A model generated the notes under the pieces. That model did not search any database, had not been told where the DNA came from, and saw only the letters and a program-made list of their open reading frames with translations. 64,000 nt of DNA from an uncultured Ruthenibacterium sp. Its GTDB lineage: Bacteria > Bacillota > Clostridia > Oscillospirales > Ruminococcaceae. Within the stretch, counting starts at the first letter, position 1; every line of letters begins with the position of its first letter. The position numbers and the translations under genes are program-made. Shown piece by piece: positions 1-6,863 of the stretch. The stretch spans positions 1 to 64,000 of the forward strand of contig CAJUMH010000005.1 of NCBI GenBank assembly GCA_910587145.1. The letters run 5' to 3'.

Positions 1-100
1 CTCCCTGCCCTATCCGCGCTCCCTGCCCTATCCGCGTTCCCCCTGCCCTATCCCGCGCTCCCCGCTCTGTATCCCGCGCTCCCCCGCCCTGTCTCCCGCG
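1..100. repeat. Tandem 18-22 bp minisatellite at window edge
   Basis: About five head-to-tail copies of a unit resembling CTCCCTGCCCTATCCGCG: two perfect 18-bp copies at 1-36, then three degenerate, slightly longer copies to about 100. Frame 1 is open from the window edge to a TAG at 112-114, so this could be the repetitive 3' end of a gene lying mostly outside the window, or simply non-coding. A further 17-bp direct repeat (CCCGGCGCGCTGTTTTT) follows at about 156-189. No function is assigned. Confidence 0.6.
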
Positions 101-202
101 GGTTTCCTTTTTAGGCGGCCCTGTCCGGAAGCAGGCCCGCGGGCGGCACAAAGACCCCGGCGCGCTGTTTTTCCCGGCGCGCTGTTTTTTCTTTCGCCGC
201 TC

Positions 203-231
203 TTTTCAAAGCCCTGTTTTTGTTGTATTAT
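203..231 (+). promoter_or_regulatory. Putative promoter of panE
   Basis: TTTTCA (203-208), a 17-bp spacer and TATTAT (226-231) lie about 135 bp upstream of the panE start. The -35 is weak, but the same TTTTCA-N17 arrangement appears in front of nagB and the flippase gene in this window. Confidence 0.4.
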
Positions 232-366
232 AGATTTTATAAAGATTCAAAACAGGCTTGAACGCATTTATTTGCATGTGCGTTTCTTTACAGGGGTTGA
301 TTTTCTTTTCCGGTTTTGCCCGCCGGCGCGGCAACCCTCCAAATACAGACAAAAGGAGCTGGCGGT

Positions 367-1308
367 ATGGAGCAGCGGCAGACGATCGGCATCATCGGCG
401 CGGGGGCGCTGGGCATCATGTACGGCGCGCGCGTTACGCAGGCGCTGGGCGAAGAGCATGTGTTTTTTGTGGCGGACGAGGCGCGCGCCGCGCGATACCG
501 CAGCGAGGGCTTTTTTTGCAACGGCGCGCCGTGCGCGCTGCGCGTGGTAACGCCCAACGCTGGCGCAGCGCCTGTAACGCTCGCGATCTTTGCCGTAAAG
601 GGGCCGGGGCTGGCCGAAAGCATCGAGACAATGCGGCCGTTTATTGGAAGGGATACCGTCATTCTTTCGCTGCTCAACGGCGTTTCCAGCGAACAGACGC
701 TTTGCGAGGCCTTCGGCGCGGCGCATGTGCTGTATGCCGTGGCGCAGGGCACAGACGCCACACGCGTGGGCACGGCGGTGACGTATCACAATCTGGGCCA
801 GATCCTGCTTGGCAGCAGCACGGGGCAGACCACGCCGGAGGTTGCAGCCGCACAGGCGCTGCTTGCGGCAGGCGGTGCGCCGGTGGTGGTGTGCGATGAT
901 ATTCTGCTGCGCCAGTGGAGCAAGCTGATGCTGAACGTGGGGCTGAACCAGGCGTGCGCAGTGCACGATGTGCCCTACGGCGGCGTACAGAAGCCCGGCG
1001 CGCCGCGCGATACCATGCTGGCCGCCATGCGCGAGGCGCAAACGCTGGCCGCATATGAGGGCGTTACACTGACGGACGCGGACATCGACGCTTGGATGCG
1101 CATGACGGATACCCTCAACCCTGAGGGAATGCCCTCCATGCGGCAGGATACCTTGGCGCACCGCAAAACGGAGGTGGAGCTTTTTTCCGGCACGATCCGC
1201 CGCCTGGGGCAGCGCCACGGTGTGCCCACGCCCGTGAACGACTGGCTGTATGCGCGTATCGCGGAAATTGAAAAAGGCTATGCAAACGCTTCACCGCAGA
1301 CGGTCTGA
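367..1308 (+). CDS. panE: 2-dehydropantoate 2-reductase family protein (ketopantoate reductase)
   Basis: A 313-aa cytoplasmic oxidoreductase of the ApbA/PanE family, which reduces 2-dehydropantoate to pantoate with NADPH in the pantothenate/CoA pathway. An N-terminal Rossmann fold is shown by the glycine-rich motif GAGALG at residues 11-16. The middle contains the family-typical stretch LLNGVSSEQ and the QWSKLMLNVGLNQ segment carrying the expected catalytic lysine, followed by the C-terminal helical domain. Length is normal for the family. ATG 367 is chosen because AGGAG lies 8 bp upstream; in-frame extensions to 316 have no ribosome site. It stands alone and converges on the anti-sigma gene. 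Some ApbA/PanE paralogues act on other 2-ketoacids, so the exact substrate is inferred. Confidence 0.85.
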   Translation: MEQRQTIGIIGAGALGIMYGARVTQALGEEHVFFVADEARAARYRSEGFFCNGAPCALRVVTPNAGAAPVTLAIFAVKGPGLAESIETMRPFIGRDTVILSLLNGVSSEQTLCEAFGAAHVLYAVAQGTDATRVGTAVTYHNLGQILLGSSTGQTTPEVAAAQALLAAGGAPVVVCDDILLRQWSKLMLNVGLNQACAVHDVPYGGVQKPGAPRDTMLAAMREAQTLAAYEGVTLTDADIDAWMRMTDTLNPEGMPSMRQDTLAHRKTEVELFSGTIRRLGQRHGVPTPVNDWLYARIAEIEKGYANASPQTV

Positions 1309-1309
1309 A

Positions 1310-1354
1310 GCATCCAAGCAAAGAGCATCCGGGCAAAGAGCATCCGGGCAAAGA
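1310..1354. repeat. Three tandem 15-bp repeats after panE
   Basis: Three consecutive copies of GCATCCGGGCAAAGA (the first has AA for GG) begin two bases after the panE stop codon. Nothing suggests they are translated. They may simply be slippage-generated sequence between the convergent genes. Confidence 0.7.
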
Positions 1355-1416
1355 GCGGCAGAAGCAGCAAAGGGGAAGGGGCCGCTGCAAAGCAGCCCCT
1401 CGCAAAGCAGTGCGCC

Positions 1417-1463
1417 AAAAACCGGCGCCCCTCCTGGCCATTCAGGGCCAAAAGGGGCGCCGG
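1417..1463 (-). terminator. Rho-independent terminator of the sigma/anti-sigma operon
   Basis: Inverted repeat CCGGCGCCCCT (1422-1432) / AGGGGCGCCGG (1453-1463). Read on the minus strand the hairpin is followed by TTTTT, as expected for a terminator of the leftward transcript, whose last stop codon is at 1540. Confidence 0.65.
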
Positions 1464-1539
1464 CCTGCTGTTTGGCAGCCTTTTCTCCGTGCAATTTGCG
1501 ATCGCGTTTTTTGTTTTGCAGCGCGTCTCTTTGCTCCCG

Positions 1540-2883
1540 TCAGTCGATCCCCTTCACATAAAACACATAGCTTGCCGTGCCGCCGTAGCCGTCGGCGGCA
1601 TCCCACCGCGCGGTGACCTCATAAACATGGCCGCCCGGCTTCAATTCTATGGCATATCCCTCGGCCGCGCTGCCAAAAACGCGCACCGTCTCGCTCTTTG
1701 CGGCGGTGCTGCCCCAGTCTGCATCGCTCCAGCAGCGCACGTGCACGATTTCATCCGGCGCCGCCCCCTCCGGGAAGATCAGATTGAGGGTGAGATCATA
1801 CGTCATTTCCAGCGCGGGCGAAAGCTGCGCCTTGCAGGCGAGCGGGTGCGCGCCGTCCGCCTCGGCGTTTGCAAGCGTTCCGTCCGCGTTTTTGCTCTGC
1901 CAGGAATATCCGCCCTGCAGCGCGCTGTGGCACACCTCATCGAGCGTGCCCATCACCGACAGTACGGGCGGCCGGGACAATACCGTCACCGCCTCGCCGC
2001 TTTCCAGCAGCGCGTTGGCGTAGCGGCTCAGCGCTTTGCACGGCGCGGCCTTGGCACGGTAGCCCGCGCCGTCGATCACAAGGAACGGATCGTATGCCAT
2101 AATCTGCGTCTGCGCGCCGTCTGCGAACGTGAGCAGGAACGTTGCGCCCTGCCCGCTGTATTCGGTATAGGAATCGTCCCGGCCGTAAACCACAACGTCC
2201 TGTAAAAGCCCGAGCAGCTCCTGTGTATCTTCAATCTCCAACGTTATATCCGGCGGCGTCAGGCTCACCGAAGCGGCTTGGAGCGCGGAGGCCTCCAGCC
2301 CCCGGAACGGCCTGCCGCCCCAGGCAAGATCAAATTCCTTCCGGGCGGGCGGGTTCCCTTCGATATTTGCATCGGCATTCCCGTCCCGGCCTGCTTGCGG
2401 AGCGGGCGCGGGCGCCATGTTCGGCGCCGAACCGGCCGCCCTTGCCTCCTCGTTCGTCACGGCGTCGCGCGGGGCAGCCTCGCCGGAAGGCGCCTCGGCC
2501 GACGCCCTGTATGTTCCGTATTCCGTTCCCCCCACCGTATCGCGCGGCGCGGTATCGGCCGCCGGCGCGCCGCTGTCCATGGCGGCGTTCTCCATCTGCA
2601 GCATCGGCGCGCCGCTGCTTGCCCCACAGCCGCGCAGCGTTGTGAGAGGCAAAATTGCCAGCATGGCCGCCGCCGCAACGGGAAGCGCGGCGCGGCGCAG
2701 ACGCACGGCAAACGGCGCCGGCCTTTTTTGGGGCGCTCTATCCGCCGCAAGCACACCGTCCAGGCCGGCCCGGCCATCCTCCCGCCGCTTTTCCAGCGCG
2801 CGCATTTTTGCCAGAGTTTCGGCCTTCCACGCCTCGCTGGGGGCAAGCTTGCCGAACGCGGAAATGTAATCATCCTTATACAT
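1540..2883 (-). CDS. Putative membrane anti-sigma factor with large extracytoplasmic domain
   Basis: A 447-aa protein translationally coupled to the ECF sigma factor upstream: ATG 2883 lies inside the sigma stop region, giving an 8-bp overlap, with GGGGAG 7 bp before it. A cytosolic N-terminus of about 60 residues, long enough to bind a sigma factor, is followed by one membrane segment (about residues 66-84, ALPVAAAAMLAILPLTTL) and then some 360 extracytoplasmic residues. The region after the membrane is rich in Ala, Pro, Gly and charged residues to about residue 190; the C-terminal half looks folded and ends in a beta-rich stretch. No zinc-binding anti-sigma signature (HxxxCxxC) is visible and I do not recognise the outer domain. 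The anti-sigma role is inferred from gene order and topology. Confidence 0.65.
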   Translation of the reverse strand: MYKDDYISAFGKLAPSEAWKAETLAKMRALEKRREDGRAGLDGVLAADRAPQKRPAPFAVRLRRAALPVAAAAMLAILPLTTLRGCGASSGAPMLQMENAAMDSGAPAADTAPRDTVGGTEYGTYRASAEAPSGEAAPRDAVTNEEARAAGSAPNMAPAPAPQAGRDGNADANIEGNPPARKEFDLAWGGRPFRGLEASALQAASVSLTPPDITLEIEDTQELLGLLQDVVVYGRDDSYTEYSGQGATFLLTFADGAQTQIMAYDPFLVIDGAGYRAKAAPCKALSRYANALLESGEAVTVLSRPPVLSVMGTLDEVCHSALQGGYSWQSKNADGTLANAEADGAHPLACKAQLSPALEMTYDLTLNLIFPEGAAPDEIVHVRCWSDADWGSTAAKSETVRVFGSAAEGYAIELKPGGHVYEVTARWDAADGYGGTASYVFYVKGID

Positions 2884-3367
2884 CGTCAAACTCCCCTTTC
2901 AAAGCGGTTTTCAGCATCTTGCGGGCACGCGCCAGCTGTGAAAGAACCGTGTTCTGCGGCATCTCCAGCAGAGCGGCAATCTCGCCGGTGGCGTAGCCCT
3001 CAATATAGTATAAGTAGATCACCTGCCGGTATTTTTTCGGCAGCCGGTTCACGGCATCTACCACGGCGCTTTCCGCCGGCGTAAACGGCGTATCGGGAAA
3101 ATCCTCGGTAAGGCCTGTGGTTTTGCGCTGCCACGCGCTGCGAAAAAAGCTTTTGCAGCGGTTCGCCGTTACCCGCAGCAGCCACGCCTTTTCGTGCGCG
3201 GCACTCTCGAATGCGGGCTTCGTGCGGACATAGCTTAAAAACACCTCCTGCGCAATATCCTCGGCATCGGCGCGGTTTCTTACCATGGCATAGGCGGCGG
3301 AAAACACGGTTCCCGCATAGCGCTCCAAAATCTGCTCGGCGCTGGTGCAAACAGCTGCTTCGCCCAT
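2876..3367 (-). CDS. ECF-type RNA polymerase sigma factor
   Basis: A 163-aa sigma-70 family protein of the extracytoplasmic-function size class. Region 2 spans about residues 12-48 and includes the DAEDIAQEVFL signature that contacts core polymerase and the -10 element. Region 4 is at about residues 108-152, with a helix-turn-helix (GEIAALLEMPQNTVLSQLARAR) for the -35. The start is ATG 3367, preceded by AGGTGG; an in-frame extension upstream lacks coding character and a ribosome site. The next gene overlaps its end and encodes a membrane protein likely to hold it inactive. Such pairs usually respond to cell-envelope signals and autoregulate; the signal here is unknown. Confidence 0.9.
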   Translation of the reverse strand: MGEAAVCTSAEQILERYAGTVFSAAYAMVRNRADAEDIAQEVFLSYVRTKPAFESAAHEKAWLLRVTANRCKSFFRSAWQRKTTGLTEDFPDTPFTPAESAVVDAVNRLPKKYRQVIYLYYIEGYATGEIAALLEMPQNTVLSQLARARKMLKTALKGEFDDV

Positions 3368-3430
3368 CGAGTTCCCACCTTTCCGTACCCTTTTGGGGCT
3401 GCCTGCAAGGAATACGCCCCACACGCGCAA

Positions 3431-3459
3431 ATTATTGCATACCCGGCAAAAATTTGCAA
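3431..3459 (-). promoter_or_regulatory. Promoter of the ECF sigma operon
   Basis: On the minus strand TTGCAA (3459-3454), a 17-bp spacer and AATAAT (3436-3431) resemble a housekeeping promoter about 65 bp upstream of the sigma start codon. A separate ECF-type autoregulatory promoter was not evident. Confidence 0.5.
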
Positions 3460-3520
3460 GCCTCCCGTATGAAAAAAGGCGACGCCTAATAAAATTATAC
3501 GAGAAGGGCCGCTGCATTTT

Positions 3521-3568
3521 AAAAAGAAACCGCCGCGCAGGAAAGCATCCCGCGCGGCGGTTTCTTTG
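3521..3568 (-). terminator. Strong hairpin terminator
   Basis: A perfect 16-bp inverted repeat, AAAGAAACCGCCGCGC (3524-3539) and its complement (3552-3567), flanked by A-rich sequence on the left. It lies just downstream of the small gene ending at 3574 and separates it from the sigma-factor promoter. It could work in both directions. Confidence 0.75.
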
Positions 3569-3573
3569 CCGTT

Positions 3574-3732
3574 TTACGGATGCACTGCCGCATCCGATTG
3601 CTTGTGCATAAATACTTTTTTCCGCTCATTTGTACCCACAGGCACGATCACGATATCGCTGCGCTTTAAATACTCCTCAACCTCCCAGTTTGTCATAGAA
3701 TTGATGCAGCGGGTGCGCATTCTGACCGACAT
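3574..3732 (-). CDS. Small protein resembling the N-terminus of the creatininase family
   Basis: A 52-aa reading frame with a very strong ribosome-binding site (AAAGGAGG) before ATG 3732 and its own terminator. The segment WEVEEYLKRSDIVIVPVGTN closely resembles the first beta-alpha unit of creatininase-family amidohydrolases, where the family continues with metal-binding E-Q-H-G. Here that position reads ERKKVF and the protein stops after 14 more residues, so the catalytic core is absent. It is either a decayed fragment or a small protein derived from that fold. A TATACT -10-like element lies about 35 bp upstream. No function is assigned. Confidence 0.55.
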   Translation of the reverse strand: MSVRMRTRCINSMTNWEVEEYLKRSDIVIVPVGTNERKKVFMHKQSDAAVHP

Positions 3733-3828
3733 ACCGAAAGCCTCCTTTGGTTTTTTCTTCAGTATATCCTGTTTTGCCCTTTGCCGCATTCAATAATATA
3801 CAGGAATATTTTTGTTTTGTACGCTCCA

Positions 3829-3860
3829 GATCTGCTCGGGGGGCTTTTCCCGAGCAGATC
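3829..3860. terminator. Hairpin downstream of the YbjQ gene
   Basis: A perfect 12-bp inverted repeat GATCTGCTCGGG / CCCGAGCAGATC with an 8-nt loop, 22 bp after the stop of the ybjQ-like gene on the minus strand. There is no clean U-run, so it may be a weak terminator or an mRNA-stabilising hairpin ending the merR operon. Confidence 0.45.
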
Positions 3861-3881
3861 CCGCATCAAAAATAAGCGTCG

Positions 3882-4193
3882 TTACCGGCAGCGCACCGCC
3901 GTGCCGTAGGCGATCACCTCGGCCGCGCCCTGCATCACCGAGGACGAACCGAACCGCATGTTCACCACCGCGTCCGCGCCCAGCGCCTCGGCCTCGTCCA
4001 CCATGCGCTTGGTGGCGATCTGGCGCGCCTCGACAAGCATCTCGGTGTAGCCGACGATCTCGCCGCCCACAAGCGTCTTCATCCCGGCCATAAAATCCTT
4101 GCCAAAGTTTTTCGATTGCACCACCGTTCCCTTTACGATCCCAAGCGCCTCGATCTCCTTGCCGGGAATGTAATCAATATTGAGCAGCAGCAT
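3882..4193 (-). CDS. YbjQ/DUF74 family (heavy-metal-binding domain-like) protein
   Basis: A 103-aa protein of the YbjQ (UPF0145) family, which forms small pentamers. Hallmarks are the N-terminal IPGKEIEALGIVKG strand, the central segment GGEIVGYTEMLVEARQIATK and the C-terminal ADAVVNMRFGSSS with a following EVIAYGTAV. The molecular role of the family is not established. It is the last gene of a four-gene operon; its start (ATG 4193, AGGAGG 6 bp upstream) lies 20 bp inside the end of the preceding membrane-protein gene. The position suggests it serves the same response as the MerR regulator that opens the operon. Confidence 0.85.
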   Translation of the reverse strand: MLLLNIDYIPGKEIEALGIVKGTVVQSKNFGKDFMAGMKTLVGGEIVGYTEMLVEARQIATKRMVDEAEALGADAVVNMRFGSSSVMQGAAEVIAYGTAVRCR

Positions 4194-4449
4194 CCTCTTC
4201 TCCTCCTTCAATTTCTTTCAGCCTTGCCTTGAGGCTGATCCAGATCGGAAGAATACTTCCGATCTCCAGTACAACAATAATGAGCAGCAGCCTTGCGAAA
4301 AAGCCCGACGGGTTTAGCCCGATGCGCGCCCAGAGTACTGCGGCCGCCGACAGGAGCAGCACCGCCGTGTAAAAAACGGCGCTTTCAACCGCGCTTTTGC
4401 GCCGCTCTTTTTGGCGGCCGGCCGAGCCGTTAGTATTTTTTGGCTTCAT
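4174..4449 (-). CDS. Small two-helix membrane protein sharing the MerR C-terminal motif
   Basis: A 91-aa protein: a short basic, hydrophilic N-terminus, two hydrophobic segments (about residues 22-40 and 50-69) and a charged tail ending KEIEGGEEDAAAQY. That tail matches the tails of the next gene upstream (REIDRGEEDEAKKY) and of the MerR regulator (REIGKGEIEDAKRY), so the three proteins appear to share one duplicated membrane module. ATG 4449 overlaps the preceding gene by 20 bp. The family was not recognised; a role in signalling or envelope stress with its neighbours is inference. Confidence 0.7.
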   Translation of the reverse strand: MKPKNTNGSAGRQKERRKSAVESAVFYTAVLLLSAAAVLWARIGLNPSGFFARLLLIIVVLEIGSILPIWISLKARLKEIEGGEEDAAAQY

Positions 4450-4699
4450 CCTCTTCCCCCCTGTCGATCTCGCGCAGGCGCTCGTGCAGCGCAAAGGCGA
4501 TGCCCGCAACCGCCGCGGCGGACACGGCGGCTGCCAACGCGATCGGAGCCGAGGCAAGCCGGGCAAGCGCCTCTTCCGACGCGAGGCCCCACAGCACCGC
4601 CAGCGGAAAACCCGCGTAAAAGATTAGAAACACGGCCACCGCGGCCGCGGCCACAATGGCGGCAAACTTTTTGCCCCGTTTGTCAGTACCGTTTTGCAT
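4430..4699 (-). CDS. Small two-helix membrane protein sharing the MerR C-terminal motif
   Basis: An 89-aa protein with a short basic start, two hydrophobic segments (about residues 10-33 and 50-69) and the tail LREIDRGEEDEAKKY. Topology places both ends in the cytoplasm. It overlaps the merR gene by 17 bp and the following small membrane gene by 20 bp, so the three are probably translated together. It looks like the membrane half of the MerR protein without its DNA-binding domain. Function unknown. Confidence 0.7.
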   Translation of the reverse strand: MQNGTDKRGKKFAAIVAAAAVAVFLIFYAGFPLAVLWGLASEEALARLASAPIALAAAVSAAAVAGIAFALHERLREIDRGEEDEAKKY

Positions 4700-5333
4700 C
4701 CTCTATTTCCCCCTTTCCAATTTCACGAATGCGCAGCATGAGCGCATACAGAATGCCCACAATGATCAGCCCCGGCACGGCGGCAATGGCCGCAACGAGC
4801 AGCGCGGGCGGCATATTCTCCGGCTCTGTAAGGGCGCCCCATACCACCAGGCCGATCATCGCCGCCATCAGAACTACAAATCCCGCCGCGATCGCGATGG
4901 GCTCCGCATAGCGGGTGCGGACATCCCGCTTTCGCTGGTCGTGAAACGCCGTGCCGGAGCGTTCGAGCGCCTCGATCTCCTGTAAAATGCTCTCGGCATC
5001 CAACTCGGCAAGCGGGATCTCCCGGTCGCGCAGCATTTCGCACAGGCGCAGCGCCTCTTCCAGATTGCGCCGCTCGCGCTCGAGCGTTACCAGATGGCGG
5101 CGCAAGCCGTCCGCAACGGTTTGTGTGCCCTCGCACATCCGGCGGATCTCCTCGATGGGCACGCCCAGCTTGCGCAGCAGCTTAATGCGCCGCAGCACGG
5201 CCACCTCGGCCTCGCCGTAATCACGATAGCCGTTCTCGCTGTTGCGGCCGGGCGAAACCAGGCCTTTTTCCTCATAAAAGCGGATATTCTTTTTTGTGAT
5301 GCCGCAAAGCGCCTCTACCTCGTTGATCTTCAC
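4683..5333 (-). CDS. Membrane-anchored MerR family transcriptional regulator
   Basis: 216 aa. Residues 1-70 are a MerR winged helix (ITKKNIRFYEEKGLVSPGRN, then YRDYGEAEVAVLRRIKLLRKLG), followed by a coiled-coil dimerisation helix to about 125 (VTLERERRNLEEALRLCEML). Residues about 145-200 form two membrane helices, and the chain ends REIGKGEIEDAKRY. MerR proteins normally end in a cytoplasmic effector domain, so attachment to a two-helix membrane domain suggests sensing at or in the membrane. The gene opens an overlapping operon with two small proteins carrying the same C-terminal motif and a YbjQ protein. A MerR-type promoter with a 19-bp spacer lies upstream, so autoregulation is likely. 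Confidence 0.88.
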   Translation of the reverse strand: MKINEVEALCGITKKNIRFYEEKGLVSPGRNSENGYRDYGEAEVAVLRRIKLLRKLGVPIEEIRRMCEGTQTVADGLRRHLVTLERERRNLEEALRLCEMLRDREIPLAELDAESILQEIEALERSGTAFHDQRKRDVRTRYAEPIAIAAGFVVLMAAMIGLVVWGALTEPENMPPALLVAAIAAVPGLIIVGILYALMLRIREIGKGEIEDAKRY

Positions 5334-5413
5334 CGCACCGATCGCTCCTTTTTCCCTCGCTTTGGCAAATTTTTCTGCCGCGCTTTTCCCTGCCGCCTGC
5401 CCTGCTTTGCGGG

Positions 5414-5445
5414 ATGCTATTCCTTCCGGTTGGGGGAGGGTTCAG
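5414..5445 (-). promoter_or_regulatory. MerR-type promoter/operator of the merR operon
   Basis: On the minus strand TGAACC (5444-5439), a 19-bp spacer and TAGCAT (5419-5414). The spacer carries the dyad CCTCCCCCAACCGGAAGG. Long 19-bp spacers with a central dyad are the hallmark of promoters untwisted by MerR activators. It lies inside the 3' end of the yhfC-like gene, about 80 bp before the merR start, and matches the element at 6321-6351. Confidence 0.65.
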
Positions 5446-6199
5446 CCTTTTCGGCGATTTTTGGCAATTTTTTGTAAACGCCCGCCGCAAGCCACACGGC
5501 CAGCGCCGCACCGGCCGCCGTTAAAAGCTCTGTTGCGGCGATGGGGAAAAACGCGTTGCAGACAACAGCCAAAAAGTCCACCGCGGCGTGCAGCAGCACC
5601 GCCGCGAAAAACAGGCCGCGTTTTCCGGGCTGCGTTGCAGCCGCAAACACCAGCACCGAAAGCGCCATATGCAGCGCAATCGCCGAAACGCGCTCCATTC
5701 CGCCCCATAAAAAGGCGGCGGCAGGCAGTTCTGCAAGCTGAGAAACGGCGGCCTGCGCCTCCTGCGGCAGCGCCGCGCCCGACCGTGCCGCCGACAGCAG
5801 CGCAAGATTGGAAATATAGGTCAGCGAAAGCAGCAGCGCAGCCTCGCACCCGCCGTGCCCCACGCCATAGCTCAGCGCCGTCACGCGGCCGCGCTGATTT
5901 TTGATAAGAAGCCGGAAGGCCGCAAGCCGCCCCGTCTCTTCAAAAACGCCTGCCGCAAGCCCGCCGTAAAGACCGTACAGCCAAATATTTTTTTGCAGCA
6001 CCGCGCCCAGCGGCGTGGCAAGCAAAACCACGTTGTGCATGGCAGATTCCAGCACCATCGCGAACAGAACAAAAATCCCAGCGCCCACAAAAAAGCTGCT
6101 CCAGCTGCCGCCGCGCTTTTTCAGAAAAAGCATTGCCGCGAACGGCGCGATGAGGAACAACGCCGCCAGGCTGCCCATGATGAAAGCATGCGCCCCCAT
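5417..6199 (-). CDS. YhfC-family putative intramembrane metalloprotease
   Basis: A 260-aa polytopic membrane protein with about seven hydrophobic segments. The YhfC (PF10086) signatures are present in order: FEETGRLAAF, then YGVGHGGCEA, and near the C-terminus LLHAAVDF, the Glu/His-containing motifs thought to form a CPBP-like active site in the membrane. The start is taken as ATG 6199, preceded by AAAGGA at 11 bp; ATG 6220 is possible and would add seven residues. A MerR-type promoter precedes it and a second copy sits within its last codons to drive merR, which ties the gene to that regulator. Peptidase activity and substrate are inferred from the family. Confidence 0.75.
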   Translation of the reverse strand: MGAHAFIMGSLAALFLIAPFAAMLFLKKRGGSWSSFFVGAGIFVLFAMVLESAMHNVVLLATPLGAVLQKNIWLYGLYGGLAAGVFEETGRLAAFRLLIKNQRGRVTALSYGVGHGGCEAALLLSLTYISNLALLSAARSGAALPQEAQAAVSQLAELPAAAFLWGGMERVSAIALHMALSVLVFAAATQPGKRGLFFAAVLLHAAVDFLAVVCNAFFPIAATELLTAAGAALAVWLAAGVYKKLPKIAEKAEPSPNRKE

Positions 6200-6320
6200 T
6201 TTGTCCACGTTCCTTTCCATTTTCTTTTTCAATATAAGCCGCGCCGGCGCGGCTTTGCTGCGCAAAGCCGTTCGGGCATTTTGTTTTCTTTTCTCGTTGC
6301 CCTGTTCGGCTGCTGCCCCT

Positions 6321-6351
6321 ATTGTATACTTTCCAGCAGGGGGAGGGTCAA
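6321..6351 (-). promoter_or_regulatory. MerR-type promoter/operator of the yhfC-like gene
   Basis: On the minus strand TTGACC (6351-6346), a 19-bp spacer and TACAAT (6326-6321). The spacer contains the dyad CCTCCCCCTGCTGGAAAG, closely matching the one at 5414-5445. Good hexamers at an over-long spacing strongly suggest MerR control. Confidence 0.7.
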
Positions 6352-6430
6352 GAGGTTTGAGGCATTTTTTGTAAAAATCCCGGCCAAATGAGATCGCGCG
6401 GCGCAGGCGCCTCACGATCGCTCTTTTCGT

Positions 6431-6664
6431 CTATTCTCTTGCGCGCTCCGCCGGCGCGGTCTCCCTACCCAGCACCACCCGCGCAAAGCCCTCGTAGGAA
6501 TAATCCGCATTGGGGCCGCGATACGGCGTTACGGCGTTGAAAAAGCAACTGGGCAGCTCGCCCTCCCGCAGGCATTTTGCCACGCAGGGCGTACAGCCTT
6601 TGTCGTGGTTCACGGGGTTCAGCGGGCACGCCTTGTCCCGGCAGGTACAAAATTCAGCAGCCAT
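6431..6664 (-). CDS. DUF6485 family cysteine-rich small protein
   Basis: A 77-aa protein with a cysteine pattern at its N-terminus: CTCRDKACPLNPVNHDKGC, then TPCVAKCLREGELPSCFFNAV. This matches the small clostridial DUF6485 family, whose cysteines and histidine suggest metal binding; the biochemical role is unknown. ATG 6664 follows GGGAGGGAG by 7 bp; longer in-frame forms are Arg/Pro-rich and not protein-like. It is flanked by the yhfC-like gene and the Nudix gene, each apparently separately transcribed. Confidence 0.75.
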   Translation of the reverse strand: MAAEFCTCRDKACPLNPVNHDKGCTPCVAKCLREGELPSCFFNAVTPYRGPNADYSYEGFARVVLGRETAPAERARE

Positions 6665-6863
6665 GCGATGCACTCCCTCCCTGATCCTCGGCTCTTTCCC
6701 GGATGCCGGATTGCCTCCGGGCCGGCAGCCGTCCGACAGCCGGCCCGGCAAACGCCGCCCCTCAAAGCACAAAGCCGGATCCTCCGCCCGATGCAGGAGA
6801 CATTTTCCCGGGCGGGGAGGCGGCGCGTACTTCAAACGCATTTGAAACGCGCGTTCCGGCCGT

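Noticed and set aside
1-100. CRISPR-like array
   Set aside because: Units are contiguous 18-22-bp copies without unique spacers and there are no cas genes.
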